Shown here: positions 42,341-53,503 of the stretch, one piece after another
Position numbering within the stretch: the stretch's first letter is position 1
How the letters are laid out: each line of letters begins with the position of its first letter
NCBI GenBank assembly: GCA_964017065.1
Contig: OZ024783.1
Coordinates: forward strand, 9,437,367 to 9,501,366
DNA: 64,000 bases
Source: Haliclona indistincta
Lineage: Eukaryota; Porifera; Demospongiae; Haplosclerida; Chalinidae
Direction of reading: 5' to 3'
Made by a program: the position numbers and the translations under genes
The notes under the pieces: model-generated
Told to the model about the DNA's origin: nothing
Database searches by the model: none
What the model saw: only the letters and a program-made list of their open reading frames with translations

Positions 42341-44339
42341 TACGTAACTAGGCGACAACATACCTTCACACCTCAGTGTGCAACCTGTGAATTCATATTT
42401 TAGGCCATTTATTGCAATTTTAAGTACCTAGTACAATATCATTTCATTCATGAGAATCACTTTTGTATTATCCAATGTAGTAAAATGCGATTATGCACAT
42501 AATTATAAATGTAGATATTAATCGTGAATTTATACTTAAACAGAAAATTCTGTGGTGGTCCGCCAACATCTTTATTCCACTATCTACTTACTAGTGTATC
42601 AAATTTGGCACTTTTCTCACAAAATGCACGATTGTTCTGCAATGTGGTCCAACTACTATAAGCATTGTTGTTATTCACACCAAAATACTTGTAAAGACAC
42701 CTAGCCATACATCTATCATTGTCAGATAAAGTGAGTATGTGTTAAACTGATTCACAAAAACTAAGGTTTTGACAACAATGGACATCACAGGCTCACAACA
42801 TTCCTTCAACTACAAAGAAGAACACGACACAACAAGTCAACAACACGAGTAAAGTGAAAGAACGAGGATACAGGTGCAGCAAGCACACAACACTGATTGC
42901 TTCACTGTATTGTCAGCACTGCGTACAATCATCTTGAAAGAATTCCCAACACAATTACACTACTGTAATCACACCAAGACAAGCCTTTGCTGCTGACCAA
43001 ACGTACGCAGAAACGTTTTCTATTTTATGCTACATATAAACTAGAGGTGATCGACCTGCGCGAAAATGATTTATCAGTCGCCAGTTTCACACTACGTTTT
43101 ATCGATGAAAACGTGTACTATGAACATGAGTCACACGACACGCAATCTTGGTGACAAATAGCTCACGTTAAATCGTTTGTGCATTGCACAATACAAATAG
43201 TGTGTCTTACCGTAGCTTGGAGCAGACCTCACACCACGCATAGAATAAATTATTTACTAATGCACTTACATATAATATTATATACAGTCAGGAATATACC
43301 AAAGCTAATACGCATACATCAGGAGCTTATAAGTAAGCATTTGTACTCCACATAGTCAGTACAGTATGATAATACTAAGCATTCATACTTTAGTATCTTG
43401 TTTTCTACTAAGCAATACATTGTTCTAACTAAGTACCTTTTCGTCTCTATTTGAACTTTGTGAAGTTGAGAGAGAAGAGCAGGATACGATGAGAGAGACA
43501 GAGAGTTCGGCCATTTCAGCAAGAGATGACCAGCCAACTGCAGCCTATGAGGAGGACAGAGAAATAAGTATTATTTGAACACTATTATTGTAGTACCATG
43601 TCATAATAGATGGGTTAGTTGTGTTGGTCGACAGTAGATCAACAAGTGAAGACCAGTTTGTGTCCAGTCTGCGTCTTTTAGCTGAGAAAAAGATAACAAT
43701 AAAAAAATCAAAGATAAAAATAGCACAATATCAACAATATACATACAATAATATAAAAAATAGAAACTGGACAATTATTGTTGAAAGCTACTCTGCTTGG
43801 ACTTGGAGCAGTTTGATTAATATAGCAATAGCTAACCAAACAGTATTCACGCATCTCGCATGGCTCCGGTCGATGTAGCTCCAATGTAAACACAAGCTGC
43901 AAGACCATGTAGTGGTGGTCTCTACGATGCAGCCTTCTTGTAGCTGGAATTGCTCGGGATGTCCACAGCTAGTTTTGGGGGCTTTTAGCACTTGCATTGC
44001 GCATTCAAAGTGCAAACAACGGCATAACTATGACATCATTGCAGGGCGGTGGTGGAATTAAGATGGCGACATAGCCAGTAATCACTTGAATAAGTGTGTA
44101 CTATATTCATATGGTTTCTGTCACCATTAGTACAAATAATGAAAAGGTCAGAGTTAGTACAACTGCAACAATCGGGTCATCATACAAGGAGCAGTTCTTA
44201 GTTTGCTGCTCTGCTGAAGTAACATTGTGAGGGGCGAGCCTGAGCGAGAAATGTTATAAATTTACGTCTGAAATAGATCACCTCAAAATTTGGCGACTGG
44301 TGAAGGGTATACACTGTATGTGTACATGGTATCCCTCAG
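42341..44339. other. No gene recognised
   Basis: Short frames only. A small hairpin (TAACATT/AATGTTA around GGGGCGAGCCTGAGCGAG) lies at 44220-44256. This is probably intron or intergenic sequence upstream of the interrupted gene. Confidence 0.4.
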
Positions 44340-45128
44340 CATGTCTCACCAATAAAAGGAAAGCAAGTGCGTTATTTTGATGCAAGGCTGAATGATAGCA
44401 AGAAAGTGAGACGTGTCGTGTCGTTTGATGGTAAGCTACAACCATTAATGAAAAAGACAGAAGAGAAGTCCGTTGTAGCCCTTGAGAACAGTAACGTTAA
44501 AAACAACACATGTCAACTGGAGGTCCATTTGAACAAGAATTCGGTAGTCACCATGTAAGTTTGAGATGGGAGAGTGTGCTTTCTGACATGGGCGGAACTT
44601 CAGTGCAAATCTATTCACACAGAAGTGATGTATTTTCCTGTCGGTTGACTTAGGAATTAGAAGGGAAATATGCTCCTGAAATTTGTAAGTAAATTACATG
44701 GTGCAGCAGGTGACACGTGTCTGTTGTAGTATTTAAAACTGCACTTTATTCAGAATTTCACAAAGCAACTTCTGCGTGTTACTTTCAACATTCCTACAAT
44801 TGTCGACATGAAAAGAGTCTGGTGTTACTAAAGAAGCACAATTACCATCAGCAACAGCAAAGGCAAACTTCATTTCTTCATTGAACCTGCTCTTACTGAT
44901 CATGACTCCCAACAGAAAATCTAAGAGTCTTACAGCAACTTAGAGTTTTAAGTCAAGTTCTTTTTTAGGCTACATTTACGTCGACTAAATCTACAAAAAG
45001 ACGCCGCTCGTATTCCAAAGCGAAGACCAGAGGCTTTGGCTAACTCTATCGTTGTCCATGAAATGAATAACTGGTTGTCTGTAGAAAATATTTTAATAAG
45101 CGAAAAGCTGTTGCCGTTCCATCAATTT

Positions 45129-45316
45129 TGTAATGTTCACAGCATTTCAGAACACAAGAACTCCTTTTTTAAAAATAATGCAGCAGTATTTATACAGAAC
45201 ATAGGCTTGTGAACTGAACAGTAGCGTGACATAACATGTGACTGACTATATTACATGATAACAAGGTCTGTCTCTGAATACACAACAACATGGAAGTCAA
45301 TAGTCTTGACATTACA
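45129..45316 (-). repeat. Gypsy 2 3' LTR
   Basis: TGTAATG to CATTACA, 188 bases, no difference seen from the right LTR. Confidence 0.93.
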
Positions 45317-45337
45317 CTATCTCCTCTTTAGTAAGAG

Positions 45338-46918
45338 TCAGACATGTCCAGGACGATAGTAGTCAGGCGGATTCACTGTTCGACGCAGTCGACTTTCCCA
45401 GACAGAGCCACCTCGTGGAACAAGGGTAGGTTGAGCAGATTGTGGGACAGTTATTAGTTGATCAGACGAAGGAGGAGGAGGGACTCGGCCAGTTGAAGGA
45501 GCAGGAGGATCTTGACCAGATGAAGGAGCAGGAGGGACTCGGCCAGAAGAAGGAGCAGGAGGGACAACTCGGCCAAATGAAGAAGCAGGAGGGACTCGGC
45601 CAGTTGAGGGACCAGGTTGCTCAGGTGTAATTGGCAGATCTGTAAACTGGTCATCTGTATCACCAGGAACCACAGGCTGAGGGGATTTCCGGTAGTGTGA
45701 TTGTGGTTGGGGACATGGTTCGTAAGCTGGTTTCAAGCGGTTAAAATGTACTACTAGTCGTTGACGGCGTGAACCAGTAGTTGACTGAATGCGATAAGTT
45801 ACATCGGATATGACCTTTTTCACTTCATATGGACCTTTCCAGAAGCGATGAAACTTAGCCGCTTTCCCTCTTGGAACAGCAGGGGAATGTAACCAGACCA
45901 TGTCACCCACAGAGTATCGACCACCTGCAACTTTACGATCATACAGATGTTTCTGTCTCCTCTGCTCTGAGCTCGTTCTCTCCCTCACATGTTCGTAAGC
46001 TTCTTCCAGTTTCCTCCTCAATTGCTCAATATACTCCGAGTGAGTTACTCCAGGTTCTGGTCCTTTGCCCATCATAAGCTCAACTGGAAGCTGCACCTCT
46101 CTCCCAAACATCAACCCAAACGGTGTTGAACCCGTTGTTTCCTGCACACTTGAACGATATGCCAACATCAACATTGGTAGATGTTCATCCCAGGTATCTT
46201 CTGGTAACTTTTCAAGATGGGTAGTGAGTAACATACGTAAAGTACGATTGAAGCGTTCCACCAACCCATCTGACTGAGGATGGTAAGGTGTCGTCCTGGT
46301 CTTGTGGATTCCCAAGAGAGTGCACAATTCTGCAAATAGTTGAGACTCAAAGTTCCTTCCTTGATCAGAATGAATGGCATAAGGGGCACCGAACCGACAT
46401 ATCCACTCATTCATCAACACCTTGGCAATCGTAGACGCTTCTGTATTAGGTAGACCGTAAGTCTCCACCCAGCGAGTGAAATAGTCAGCCACAACCAAGA
46501 TGTACTTGTTTCCTTGTTTAGTAAGAGGGAGCGGTCCAACAATGTCTAACGCCATTCTCTCCATGGGAAATCCTACTTTCGATGGATTCAGTGGTCCTCT
46601 AGCGTGTGTTGTTGGAGATTTGGTCTGTGCACAGGCAGAACACTGCCGACACCATTGTTCAACATCTTGTCGTAACTGAGGCCAATAGAAACGAGACCGC
46701 ACTTTCTCAATTGTTTTTCTAACACCAAAGTGACCTCCTCCAATACCACTATGAAGAGCTTCTAAAACAGTAGGAATAAGTGATTGAGGTAGCACTAGCT
46801 GTAACTTTATCATACCAGAACTAGCTTCTTCCCACTGTCGATAAAGCAGTCCATTCACCAGTTTGAGTCTGTCCCACTGAGCCCAGAGTGACCGCACAGA
46901 GTGCCCCATGCTCTCCAC
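45338..46918 (-). CDS. Gypsy 2 integrase and C-terminal region (second copy)
   Basis: A 526-codon frame has the zinc domain (HSGIGGGHFGVRKTIEKVRS to CRQCSACAQT), the core MALDIVGPLP, IHSDQGRNFES and PYHPQSDGLVERFNRTLRM, a chromo-like basic segment (FHRFWKGPYEVKKVISDVTY) and a Pro/Ser repeat (GRVPPAPSSGQDPPAPSTG). This is the true 3' end of pol: the first copy of this region is cut short by the duplication junction near 46998. One amino-acid difference (WVETYG versus WVEAYG) was seen between copies. Confidence 0.9.
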   Translation of the reverse strand: MESMGHSVRSLWAQWDRLKLVNGLLYRQWEEASSGMIKLQLVLPQSLIPTVLEALHSGIGGGHFGVRKTIEKVRSRFYWPQLRQDVEQWCRQCSACAQTKSPTTHARGPLNPSKVGFPMERMALDIVGPLPLTKQGNKYILVVADYFTRWVETYGLPNTEASTIAKVLMNEWICRFGAPYAIHSDQGRNFESQLFAELCTLLGIHKTRTTPYHPQSDGLVERFNRTLRMLLTTHLEKLPEDTWDEHLPMLMLAYRSSVQETTGSTPFGLMFGREVQLPVELMMGKGPEPGVTHSEYIEQLRRKLEEAYEHVRERTSSEQRRQKHLYDRKVAGGRYSVGDMVWLHSPAVPRGKAAKFHRFWKGPYEVKKVISDVTYRIQSTTGSRRQRLVVHFNRLKPAYEPCPQPQSHYRKSPQPVVPGDTDDQFTDLPITPEQPGPSTGRVPPASSFGRVVPPAPSSGRVPPAPSSGQDPPAPSTGRVPPPPSSDQLITVPQSAQPTLVPRGGSVWESRLRRTVNPPDYYRPGHV

Positions 46919-48262
46919 ATCACCATCAGATGGACGAGTGTTTGACTCTTGTAGCCAGCCAAGAATCTCGCCAATGACAGGATCCTGCTGTTGCCTTTCA
47001 AGCGGTTAAAATGTACTACTAGTCGTTGACGGCGTGAACCAGTAGTTGACTGAATGCGATAAGTTACATCGGATATGACCTTTTTCACTTCATATGGACC
47101 TTTCCAGAAGCGATGAAACTTAGCCGCTTTCCCTCTTGGAACAGCAGGGGAATGTAACCAGACCATGTCACCCACAGAGTATCGACCACCTGCAACTTTA
47201 CGATCATACAGATGTTTCTGTCTCCTCTGCTCTGAGCTCGTTCTCTCCCTCACATGTTCGTAAGCTTCTTCCAGTTTCCTCCTCAATTGCTCAATATACT
47301 CCGAGTGAGTTACTCCAGGTTCTGGTCCTTTGCCCATCATAAGCTCAACTGGAAGCTGCACCTCTCTCCCAAACATCAACCCAAACGGTGTTGAACCCGT
47401 TGTTTCCTGCACACTTGAACGATATGCCAACATCAACATTGGTAGATGTTCATCCCAGGTATCTTCTGGTAACTTTTCAAGATGGGTAGTGAGTAACATA
47501 CGTAAAGTACGATTGAAGCGTTCCACCAACCCATCTGACTGAGGATGGTAAGGTGTCGTCCTGGTCTTGTGGATTCCCAAGAGAGTGCACAATTCTGCAA
47601 ATAGTTGAGACTCAAAGTTCCTTCCTTGATCAGAATGAATGGCATAAGGGGCACCGAACCGACATATCCACTCATTCATCAACACCTTGGCAATCGTAGA
47701 CGCTTCTGTATTAGGTAGACCGTAAGCCTCCACCCAGCGAGTGAAATAGTCAGCCACAACCAAGATGTACTTGTTTCCTTGTTTAGTAAGAGGGAGCGGT
47801 CCAACAATGTCTAACGCCATTCTCTCCATGGGAAATCCTACTTTCGATGGATTCAGTGGTCCTCTAGCGTGTGTTGTTGGAGATTTGGTCTGTGCACAGG
47901 CAGAACACTGTCGACACCATTGTTCAACATCTTGTCGTAACTGAGGCCAATAGAAACGAGACCGCACTTTCTCAATTGTTTTTCTAACACCAAAGTGACC
48001 TCCTCCAATACCACTATGAAGAGCTTCTAAAACAGTAGGAATAAGTGATTGAGGTAGCACTAGCTGTAACTTTATCATACCAGAACTAGCTTCTTCCCAC
48101 TGTCGATAAAGCAGTCCATTCACCAGTTTGAGTCTGTCCCACTGAGCCCAGAGTGACCGCACAGAGTGCCCCATGCTCTCCACATCACCATCAGATGGAC
48201 GAGTGTTTGACTCTTGTAGCCAGCCAAGAATCTCGCCAATGACAGGATCCTGCTGTTGCCTT
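45733..48262 (-). repeat. 1265-bp tandem duplication in gypsy 2 integrase
   Basis: 45733-46997 and 46998-48262 are the same sequence, with only two substitutions noticed. The junction at 46998 shows a few bases of shared sequence (TTGCCTT / TTTCAAG). Confidence 0.92.
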
Positions 48263-50511
48263 ATTTGAGTTTCTTGTGCAGACCAAGAAGGCATCCAACC
48301 ATCAGTGTCGTCTGCATTGGGAGTACATACACTCACAGTTGTTTGTGATTGACTTGATTCACCTTGCACATGTGGTGGAATTCGTGAGAGGGCATCAGCA
48401 TTACTGTGGTCGCGTCCCTTCCTATGCTCAATTTGAAAATCAAACTCTTGCAACTGCTCTATCCAACGGGCTAATTGTCCCTCAGGCTGCTTGAACTGAC
48501 TCAGCCAGCGCAGAGAAGAGTGATCTGTCCGGACTAGGAATGGGTGACCTAATAGGTAGGAACGAAATTGGCGCATAAAGTAAACCAAAGCCAAAAGTTC
48601 CTTTCTGGTAACACAGTAATTCTTTTCTGCCTTACTAAGAGTACGACTTCCATATGATATCACACGCTCCATTCCATCTTGGACTTGTGAAAGTACACCA
48701 CCAATACCAACATCACTAGCGTCAGTATCAAGGATGAACGTGTCTCGAGAATTTGGAAATGCCAATACAGGGGCAGAGCTGAGCTTTTGCTTGAGAGACT
48801 GAAATGCACTCTGACATTGTTCGCTCCACTGAAACTTCGAATTCTTGTCTTGCATACGATACAGAGGAGCAGCTATCTCAGCGAATTTGTCGATAAACCT
48901 CCTGTAATACGACGCCAAGCCTAGGAAGCTCCTTAACTCCTCGGGACTTGTTGGTGTCGGCCATTGTACAATTGCTCGTATTTTCTCGGGATCAGTACTC
49001 ACACCTTTGTCTGAAATTATGTGTCCCAGAAACGTGACAGATTTCCTGAAGAACTGACACTTCTCAGGATTCAGCTTTAAGTTTGCCTGAAGTAAACGGG
49101 ATAGTACTTCTCTGATCCGAAGCATGTGCTCTTTCCAGGTTCGACCAAACACCACTACGTCATCCAAATAAATTAGACAGGTTTCCCAATGCAAGCCTGC
49201 TAGGACTAACTCCATCAGACGTTGAAAGGTACTTGGTGCGTTGCACAGACCAAACGGCATGACTTTGAACTGATAGAGACCATACGGAGTGGTAAAGGCT
49301 GTCTTCTCTTTATCAGCAGGGTCAACCTCAACTTGCCAATAACCACTTCTTAGATCCAGTGTAGAGAACCACTGCGATCCTGACAGCGAATCCAAAATAT
49401 CATCCACTCTTGGTAGCGGGTACGAGTCCTTGATTGTAGCAGCATTCAGTTTGCGATAATCAACACAAAACCGAGGAGATCCATCTTTCTTGCGGACTAG
49501 AACAATAGGAGACGCCCAAGGTGAAATTGATGGCTCAATGATGTCTTGTCTCTGCATGTCATCCAACAGACCAGAGATTTCTTGACGGAAATGTATCGGG
49601 ACTCGACGAGGACCTAATCGAATAGGAGCAGAATCACCAGTATTGATTTTATGGTATATCTGGCGTGTGCGTCCTATATCGTGCTTATTGGTGGAAAATA
49701 CATCACCAAAGTCACTAATTAACTCGTCAATTGCAACTCGCTGAGGCTGACTCATCATGCCGGTATCAATCTTAAGGTCAGTAGAAGACATACGCGAGGC
49801 ACTTAGTTGGTTTACATGTGAGAAAGAGGTAAGAGGAGTTACTAAGGTCTCACTATCTGATGGTAAGGGAGAGAAGATGGCCACATTGGTTCCTTTATAC
49901 ACGGTCACAGGTGATTCTGTTAGGTTAGCCAATCTCACAGGTAGACAGCCATTGTCCGGAACTACCAAAGTTCGAGCAAGTAGCAGATTGCTTCTTTCCT
50001 CAAAACCTTCCTTTGGTTCAACTACACCAGCAGAACCTATAGTGACAAGGGGAGGAATGTCAATATTGCCCACACAAACTCGCTCTTCACCAGCACGGAA
50101 AACCATCGTCTCAGACATTGATACTCGGCACACAGCTTGGGATTGATCAGTTACTTGCAGATGAAAAATTGGTGTGGACAATAAACCCATTACCAATTTA
50201 CGTGCTTTCAAATCTACCACACACTCATGTGCTGTCAGAAAATCAGACCCAAGGAGACAATCTTGTGTTATGCTGTCAGTAACTAAGATGTTGTGTTTCA
50301 ACTCACGTTCAGCCAGGCTGAAGACCACCTTTGTTTTACCGAGAAGCTTGAGAGGTTCTCCATTTGCGGTCACAACTGATGATGTGTTGTTCTCGAGAGT
50401 AGCTGTTCTTTTACCTCGGTCCCATATTCTGCGATGTACAATTGTTACAGCAGCTCCAGTGTCAACCAGGATAGTGCAGGGTACTCCGTTGATTTTCCCT
50501 TCCACGAACAC
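46855..50511 (-). CDS. Gypsy 2 pol polyprotein (PR, RT, RNase H, IN)
   Basis: A 1218-codon frame: protease VDTGAAVTIVHRR near residue 18, RT with RKKDGSPRFCVDYRKLNAAT and catalytic YLDDVVVFG, RNase H TDASDVGIGGVLSQV, and the integrase zinc and catalytic domains. The C-terminus after VHFNRLK is foreign (GNSRILSLARFLAG), produced by the duplication shifting the frame. Pol lies in the -1 frame relative to gag; it is open upstream of the ATG, and the overlap has a GCAAAAC stretch just before the gag stop, so -1 ribosomal frameshifting is a likely way to express it. Confidence 0.92.
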   Translation of the reverse strand: MFVEGKINGVPCTILVDTGAAVTIVHRRIWDRGKRTATLENNTSSVVTANGEPLKLLGKTKVVFSLAERELKHNILVTDSITQDCLLGSDFLTAHECVVDLKARKLVMGLLSTPIFHLQVTDQSQAVCRVSMSETMVFRAGEERVCVGNIDIPPLVTIGSAGVVEPKEGFEERSNLLLARTLVVPDNGCLPVRLANLTESPVTVYKGTNVAIFSPLPSDSETLVTPLTSFSHVNQLSASRMSSTDLKIDTGMMSQPQRVAIDELISDFGDVFSTNKHDIGRTRQIYHKINTGDSAPIRLGPRRVPIHFRQEISGLLDDMQRQDIIEPSISPWASPIVLVRKKDGSPRFCVDYRKLNAATIKDSYPLPRVDDILDSLSGSQWFSTLDLRSGYWQVEVDPADKEKTAFTTPYGLYQFKVMPFGLCNAPSTFQRLMELVLAGLHWETCLIYLDDVVVFGRTWKEHMLRIREVLSRLLQANLKLNPEKCQFFRKSVTFLGHIISDKGVSTDPEKIRAIVQWPTPTSPEELRSFLGLASYYRRFIDKFAEIAAPLYRMQDKNSKFQWSEQCQSAFQSLKQKLSSAPVLAFPNSRDTFILDTDASDVGIGGVLSQVQDGMERVISYGSRTLSKAEKNYCVTRKELLALVYFMRQFRSYLLGHPFLVRTDHSSLRWLSQFKQPEGQLARWIEQLQEFDFQIEHRKGRDHSNADALSRIPPHVQGESSQSQTTVSVCTPNADDTDGWMPSWSAQETQIRQQQDPVIGEILGWLQESNTRPSDGDVESMGHSVRSLWAQWDRLKLVNGLLYRQWEEASSGMIKLQLVLPQSLIPTVLEALHSGIGGGHFGVRKTIEKVRSRFYWPQLRQDVEQWCRQCSACAQTKSPTTHARGPLNPSKVGFPMERMALDIVGPLPLTKQGNKYILVVADYFTRWVEAYGLPNTEASTIAKVLMNEWICRFGAPYAIHSDQGRNFESQLFAELCTLLGIHKTRTTPYHPQSDGLVERFNRTLRMLLTTHLEKLPEDTWDEHLPMLMLAYRSSVQETTGSTPFGLMFGREVQLPVELMMGKGPEPGVTHSEYIEQLRRKLEEAYEHVRERTSSEQRRQKHLYDRKVAGGRYSVGDMVWLHSPAVPRGKAAKFHRFWKGPYEVKKVISDVTYRIQSTTGSRRQRLVVHFNRLKGNSRILSLARFLAGYKSQTLVHLMVMWRAWGTLCGHSGLSGTDSNW

Positions 50512-50561
50512 GGATTGCTGAAGTGCCGTGCTGAATACTTGGTGAGAAGGGTCGGAGGGGT

Positions 50562-51434
50562 CTACTGGTTTTGCGGCCGACGGTTGACCCTTGGCGTCGG
50601 CCGCTGGTCGTTTCCCGCAGCTTCTTCAGGGCAGTTTCGCTGAAGATGTCCTTGTTGTCCACATTTCCAGCACGGTCCTGGTGGTCTCCGACGACGTTGC
50701 TGTCGTGGTGGGGTAACTGGTGTGTCTCCAGATGTGATACGCTGTAGCAATTGCTGCAAGACTTGAGTGTTTCGGTCAACTGCTGCTGCTAGTCCATCTT
50801 CACGTGCAGGCTGGTGTCCCACGTTGGCTACGCGAGAAGGAGCAGGAGTTGTGGAATCATCCAGGGCTAACGACATGGCTTTTCTGGTTTGACTTATCTT
50901 GCGCCGAGCAGTCTGAGCCGCTTCTATTCTTTTCGCTGTCTCGCGAGTTTTATCCAGTGTAGCCAGCGCTTCTACAGGTGACTGCATTACTGCTTCTTGA
51001 AGTTTGTCATCACGCAGACCGGCGACGAACCTGTCCCGAACCAACTCCATTCTGAGGGCTCTGTCTTGTAGAGGGTAGGCGCCGTTTGCCAGAACGAGCA
51101 GGGCGTCAGCAAAAGTGTCTAACGTCTCTTCTGGTTCTTGTGTACGATGGTTCAACTGCCAACGTAGTTCTTGCTGGCCCGCTGTCGAACTAAACCTAGT
51201 TGTAAGTTCTTCCACCAGCTTCTTGTAGTCGGCGGCCTCCGTGGCAGAGAGTCCCAACAGGTCGTACGCACGACAAGCTGCGTCGTCCAGCATCGACAGT
51301 AGTGCTGCACAGTGTTTGCCTTCAGGCATCTCTACAGCTTTTACATAAGCTTCATATCGGCGGAGCCAGAGTGCGAAGTCTTCTCCCAGGGCGTACGAGC
51401 GTGGCGCCCGAATCTGGGGACGAGAGTCAGTCAT
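50562..51434 (-). CDS. Gypsy 2 gag (copy 2)
   Basis: 290 codons from MTDSRPQIRAPRSYALGEDF. It has a capsid-like helical region (WQLNHRTQEPEETLDTFADA), a basic linker and one CCHC knuckle CWKCGQQGHLQRNC near residue 257. This copy is followed in order by the complete pol. It has its own primer-site sequence upstream but only about six bases of LTR, so it depends on the real 5' LTR for transcription. A Cys at residue 58 is Phe in the other copy. Confidence 0.9.
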   Translation of the reverse strand: MTDSRPQIRAPRSYALGEDFALWLRRYEAYVKAVEMPEGKHCAALLSMLDDAACRAYDLLGLSATEAADYKKLVEELTTRFSSTAGQQELRWQLNHRTQEPEETLDTFADALLVLANGAYPLQDRALRMELVRDRFVAGLRDDKLQEAVMQSPVEALATLDKTRETAKRIEAAQTARRKISQTRKAMSLALDDSTTPAPSRVANVGHQPAREDGLAAAVDRNTQVLQQLLQRITSGDTPVTPPRQQRRRRPPGPCWKCGQQGHLQRNCPEEAAGNDQRPTPRVNRRPQNQ

Positions 51435-51470
51435 ATCCCACCGCTGCCACCAATGTAATTGAGATCGATA

Positions 51471-52373
51471 CTAAAGAGGAGATACTAAGGTCTCACTATC
51501 TGATGGTAAGGGAGAGAAGATGGCCACATTGGTTCCTTTATACACGGTCACAGGTGATTCTGTTAGGTTAGCCAATCTCACAGGTAGACAGCCATTGTCC
51601 GGAACTACCAAAGTTCGAGCAAGTAGCAGATTGCTTCTTTCCTCAAAGTTCCTTCCTTGATCAGAATGAATGGCATAAGGGGCACCGAACCGACATATCC
51701 ACACTAAGGTCTCACTATCTGATGGTAAGGGAGAGAAGATGGCCACATTGGTTCCTTTATACACGGTCACAGGTGATTCTGTTAGGTTAGCCAATCTCAC
51801 AGGTAGACAGCCATTGTCCGGAACTACCAAAGTTCGAGCAAGTAGCAGATTGCTTCTTTCCTCAAAACCTTCCTTTGGTTCAACTACACCAGCAGAACCT
51901 ATAGTGACAAGGGGAGGAATGTCAATATTGCCCACACAAACTCGCTCTTCACCAGCACGGAAAACCATCGTCTCAGACATTGATACTCGGCACACAGCTT
52001 GGGATTGATCAGTTACTTGCAGATGAAAAATTGGTGTGGACAATAAACCCATTACCAATTTACGTGCTTTCAAATCTACCACACACTCATGTGCTGTCAG
52101 AAAATCAGACCCAAGGAGACAATCTTGTGTTATGCTGTCAGTAACTAAGATGTTGTGTTTCAACTCACGTTCAGCCAGGCTGAAGACCACCTTTGTTTTA
52201 CCGAGAAGCTTGAGAGGTTCTCCATTTGCGGTCACAACTGATGATGTGTTGTTCTCGAGAGTAGCTGTTCTTTTACCTCGGTCCCATATTCTGCGATGTA
52301 CAATTGTTACAGCAGCTCCAGTGTCAACCAGGATAGTGCAGGGTACTCCGTTGATTTTCCCTTCCACGAACAC
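51471..52373 (-). pseudogene. Chimeric protease fragment with embedded integrase piece
   Basis: The 300-codon frame begins like pol (VDTGAAVTIVHRR) and continues to SPLPSDSETLV, then runs in frame into WICRFGAPYAIHSDQGRNFE, which belongs to the integrase, then returns to EERSNLLLARTLVVPDNG for a second time and stops at SPL. The splices preserve the frame. RT is absent. The last codons come from sequence matching the purine tract in inverted orientation. Confidence 0.88.
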
Positions 52374-52423
52374 GGATTGCTGAAGTGCCGTGCTGAATAC
52401 TTGGTGAGAAGGGTCGGAGGGGT

Positions 52424-53296
52424 CTACTGGTTTTGCGGCCGACGGTTGACCCTTGGCGTCGGCCGCTGGTCGTTTCCCGCAGCTTCTTCAGGGCAGTTTC
52501 GCTGAAGATGTCCTTGTTGTCCACATTTCCAGCACGGTCCTGGTGGTCTCCGACGACGTTGCTGTCGTGGTGGGGTAACTGGTGTGTCTCCAGATGTGAT
52601 ACGCTGTAGCAATTGCTGCAAGACTTGAGTGTTTCGGTCAACTGCTGCTGCTAGTCCATCTTCACGTGCAGGCTGGTGTCCCACGTTGGCTACGCGAGAA
52701 GGAGCAGGAGTTGTGGAATCATCCAGGGCTAACGACATGGCTTTTCTGGTTTGACTTATCTTGCGCCGAGCAGTCTGAGCCGCTTCTATTCTTTTCGCTG
52801 TCTCGCGAGTTTTATCCAGTGTAGCCAGCGCTTCTACAGGTGACTGCATTACTGCTTCTTGAAGTTTGTCATCACGCAGACCGGCGACGAACCTGTCCCG
52901 AACCAACTCCATTCTGAGGGCTCTGTCTTGTAGAGGGTAGGCGCCGTTTGCCAGAACGAGCAGGGCGTCAGCAAAAGTGTCTAACGTCTCTTCTGGTTCT
53001 TGTGTACGATGGTTCAACTGCCAACGTAGTTCTTGCTGGCCCGCTGTCGAACTAAACCTAGTTGTAAGTTCTTCCACCAGCTTCTTGTAGTCGGCGGCCT
53101 CCGTGGCAGAGAGTCCCAACAGGTCGTACGCACGAAAAGCTGCGTCGTCCAGCATCGACAGTAGTGCTGCACAGTGTTTGCCTTCAGGCATCTCTACAGC
53201 TTTTACATAAGCTTCATATCGGCGGAGCCAGAGTGCGAAGTCTTCTCCCAGGGCGTACGAGCGTGGCGCCCGAATCTGGGGACGAGAGTCAGTCAT
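52424..53296 (-). CDS. Gypsy 2 gag (copy 1)
   Basis: Same protein as 50562-51434 apart from one residue seen (Phe 58). This copy is directly downstream of the primer site and the intact 5' LTR, so it should be the one translated. CCHC knuckle and basic tail are present. Confidence 0.92.
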   Translation of the reverse strand: MTDSRPQIRAPRSYALGEDFALWLRRYEAYVKAVEMPEGKHCAALLSMLDDAAFRAYDLLGLSATEAADYKKLVEELTTRFSSTAGQQELRWQLNHRTQEPEETLDTFADALLVLANGAYPLQDRALRMELVRDRFVAGLRDDKLQEAVMQSPVEALATLDKTRETAKRIEAAQTARRKISQTRKAMSLALDDSTTPAPSRVANVGHQPAREDGLAAAVDRNTQVLQQLLQRITSGDTPVTPPRQQRRRRPPGPCWKCGQQGHLQRNCPEEAAGNDQRPTPRVNRRPQNQ

Positions 53297-53315
53297 ATCC
53301 CACCGCTGCCACCAA

Positions 53316-53503
53316 TGTAATGTTCACAGCATTTCAGAACACAAGAACTCCTTTTTTAAAAATAATGCAGCAGTATTTATACAGAACATAGGCTTGTGAA
53401 CTGAACAGTAGCGTGACATAACATGTGACTGACTATATTACATGATAACAAGGTCTGTCTCTGAATACACAACAACATGGAAGTCAATAGTCTTGACATT
53501 ACA
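53316..53503 (-). repeat. Gypsy 2 5' LTR
   Basis: 188 bases, TG...CA ends, followed on the minus strand by TTGGTGGCAGCGG. Confidence 0.93.

Larger units (their letters stand above)
45129..53503 (-). mobile_element. Ty3/gypsy LTR retrotransposon 2, young and internally duplicated
   Basis: LTRs of 188 bases at 45129-45316 and 53316-53503 look identical base for base. ATTT stands at both outer edges (45125-45128 and 53504-53507). On the minus strand the order is 5' LTR, primer site TTGGTGGCAGCGG, gag, a chimeric protease fragment, a second gag, a complete pol, a duplicated integrase segment, a purine tract (AAAGAGGAGATAG) and the 3' LTR. Repeats of 1862 and 1265 bases are present. Such a structure suggests template switching during reverse transcription, unequal recombination or misassembly. 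Confidence 0.93.

Noticed and set aside
45442..45663. KEQEGLGQ-type plus-strand ORF and an LLLLLAESLL minus-frame ORF
   Set aside because: Other-frame shadows of the Pro/Ser repeat at the end of gypsy 2 pol.
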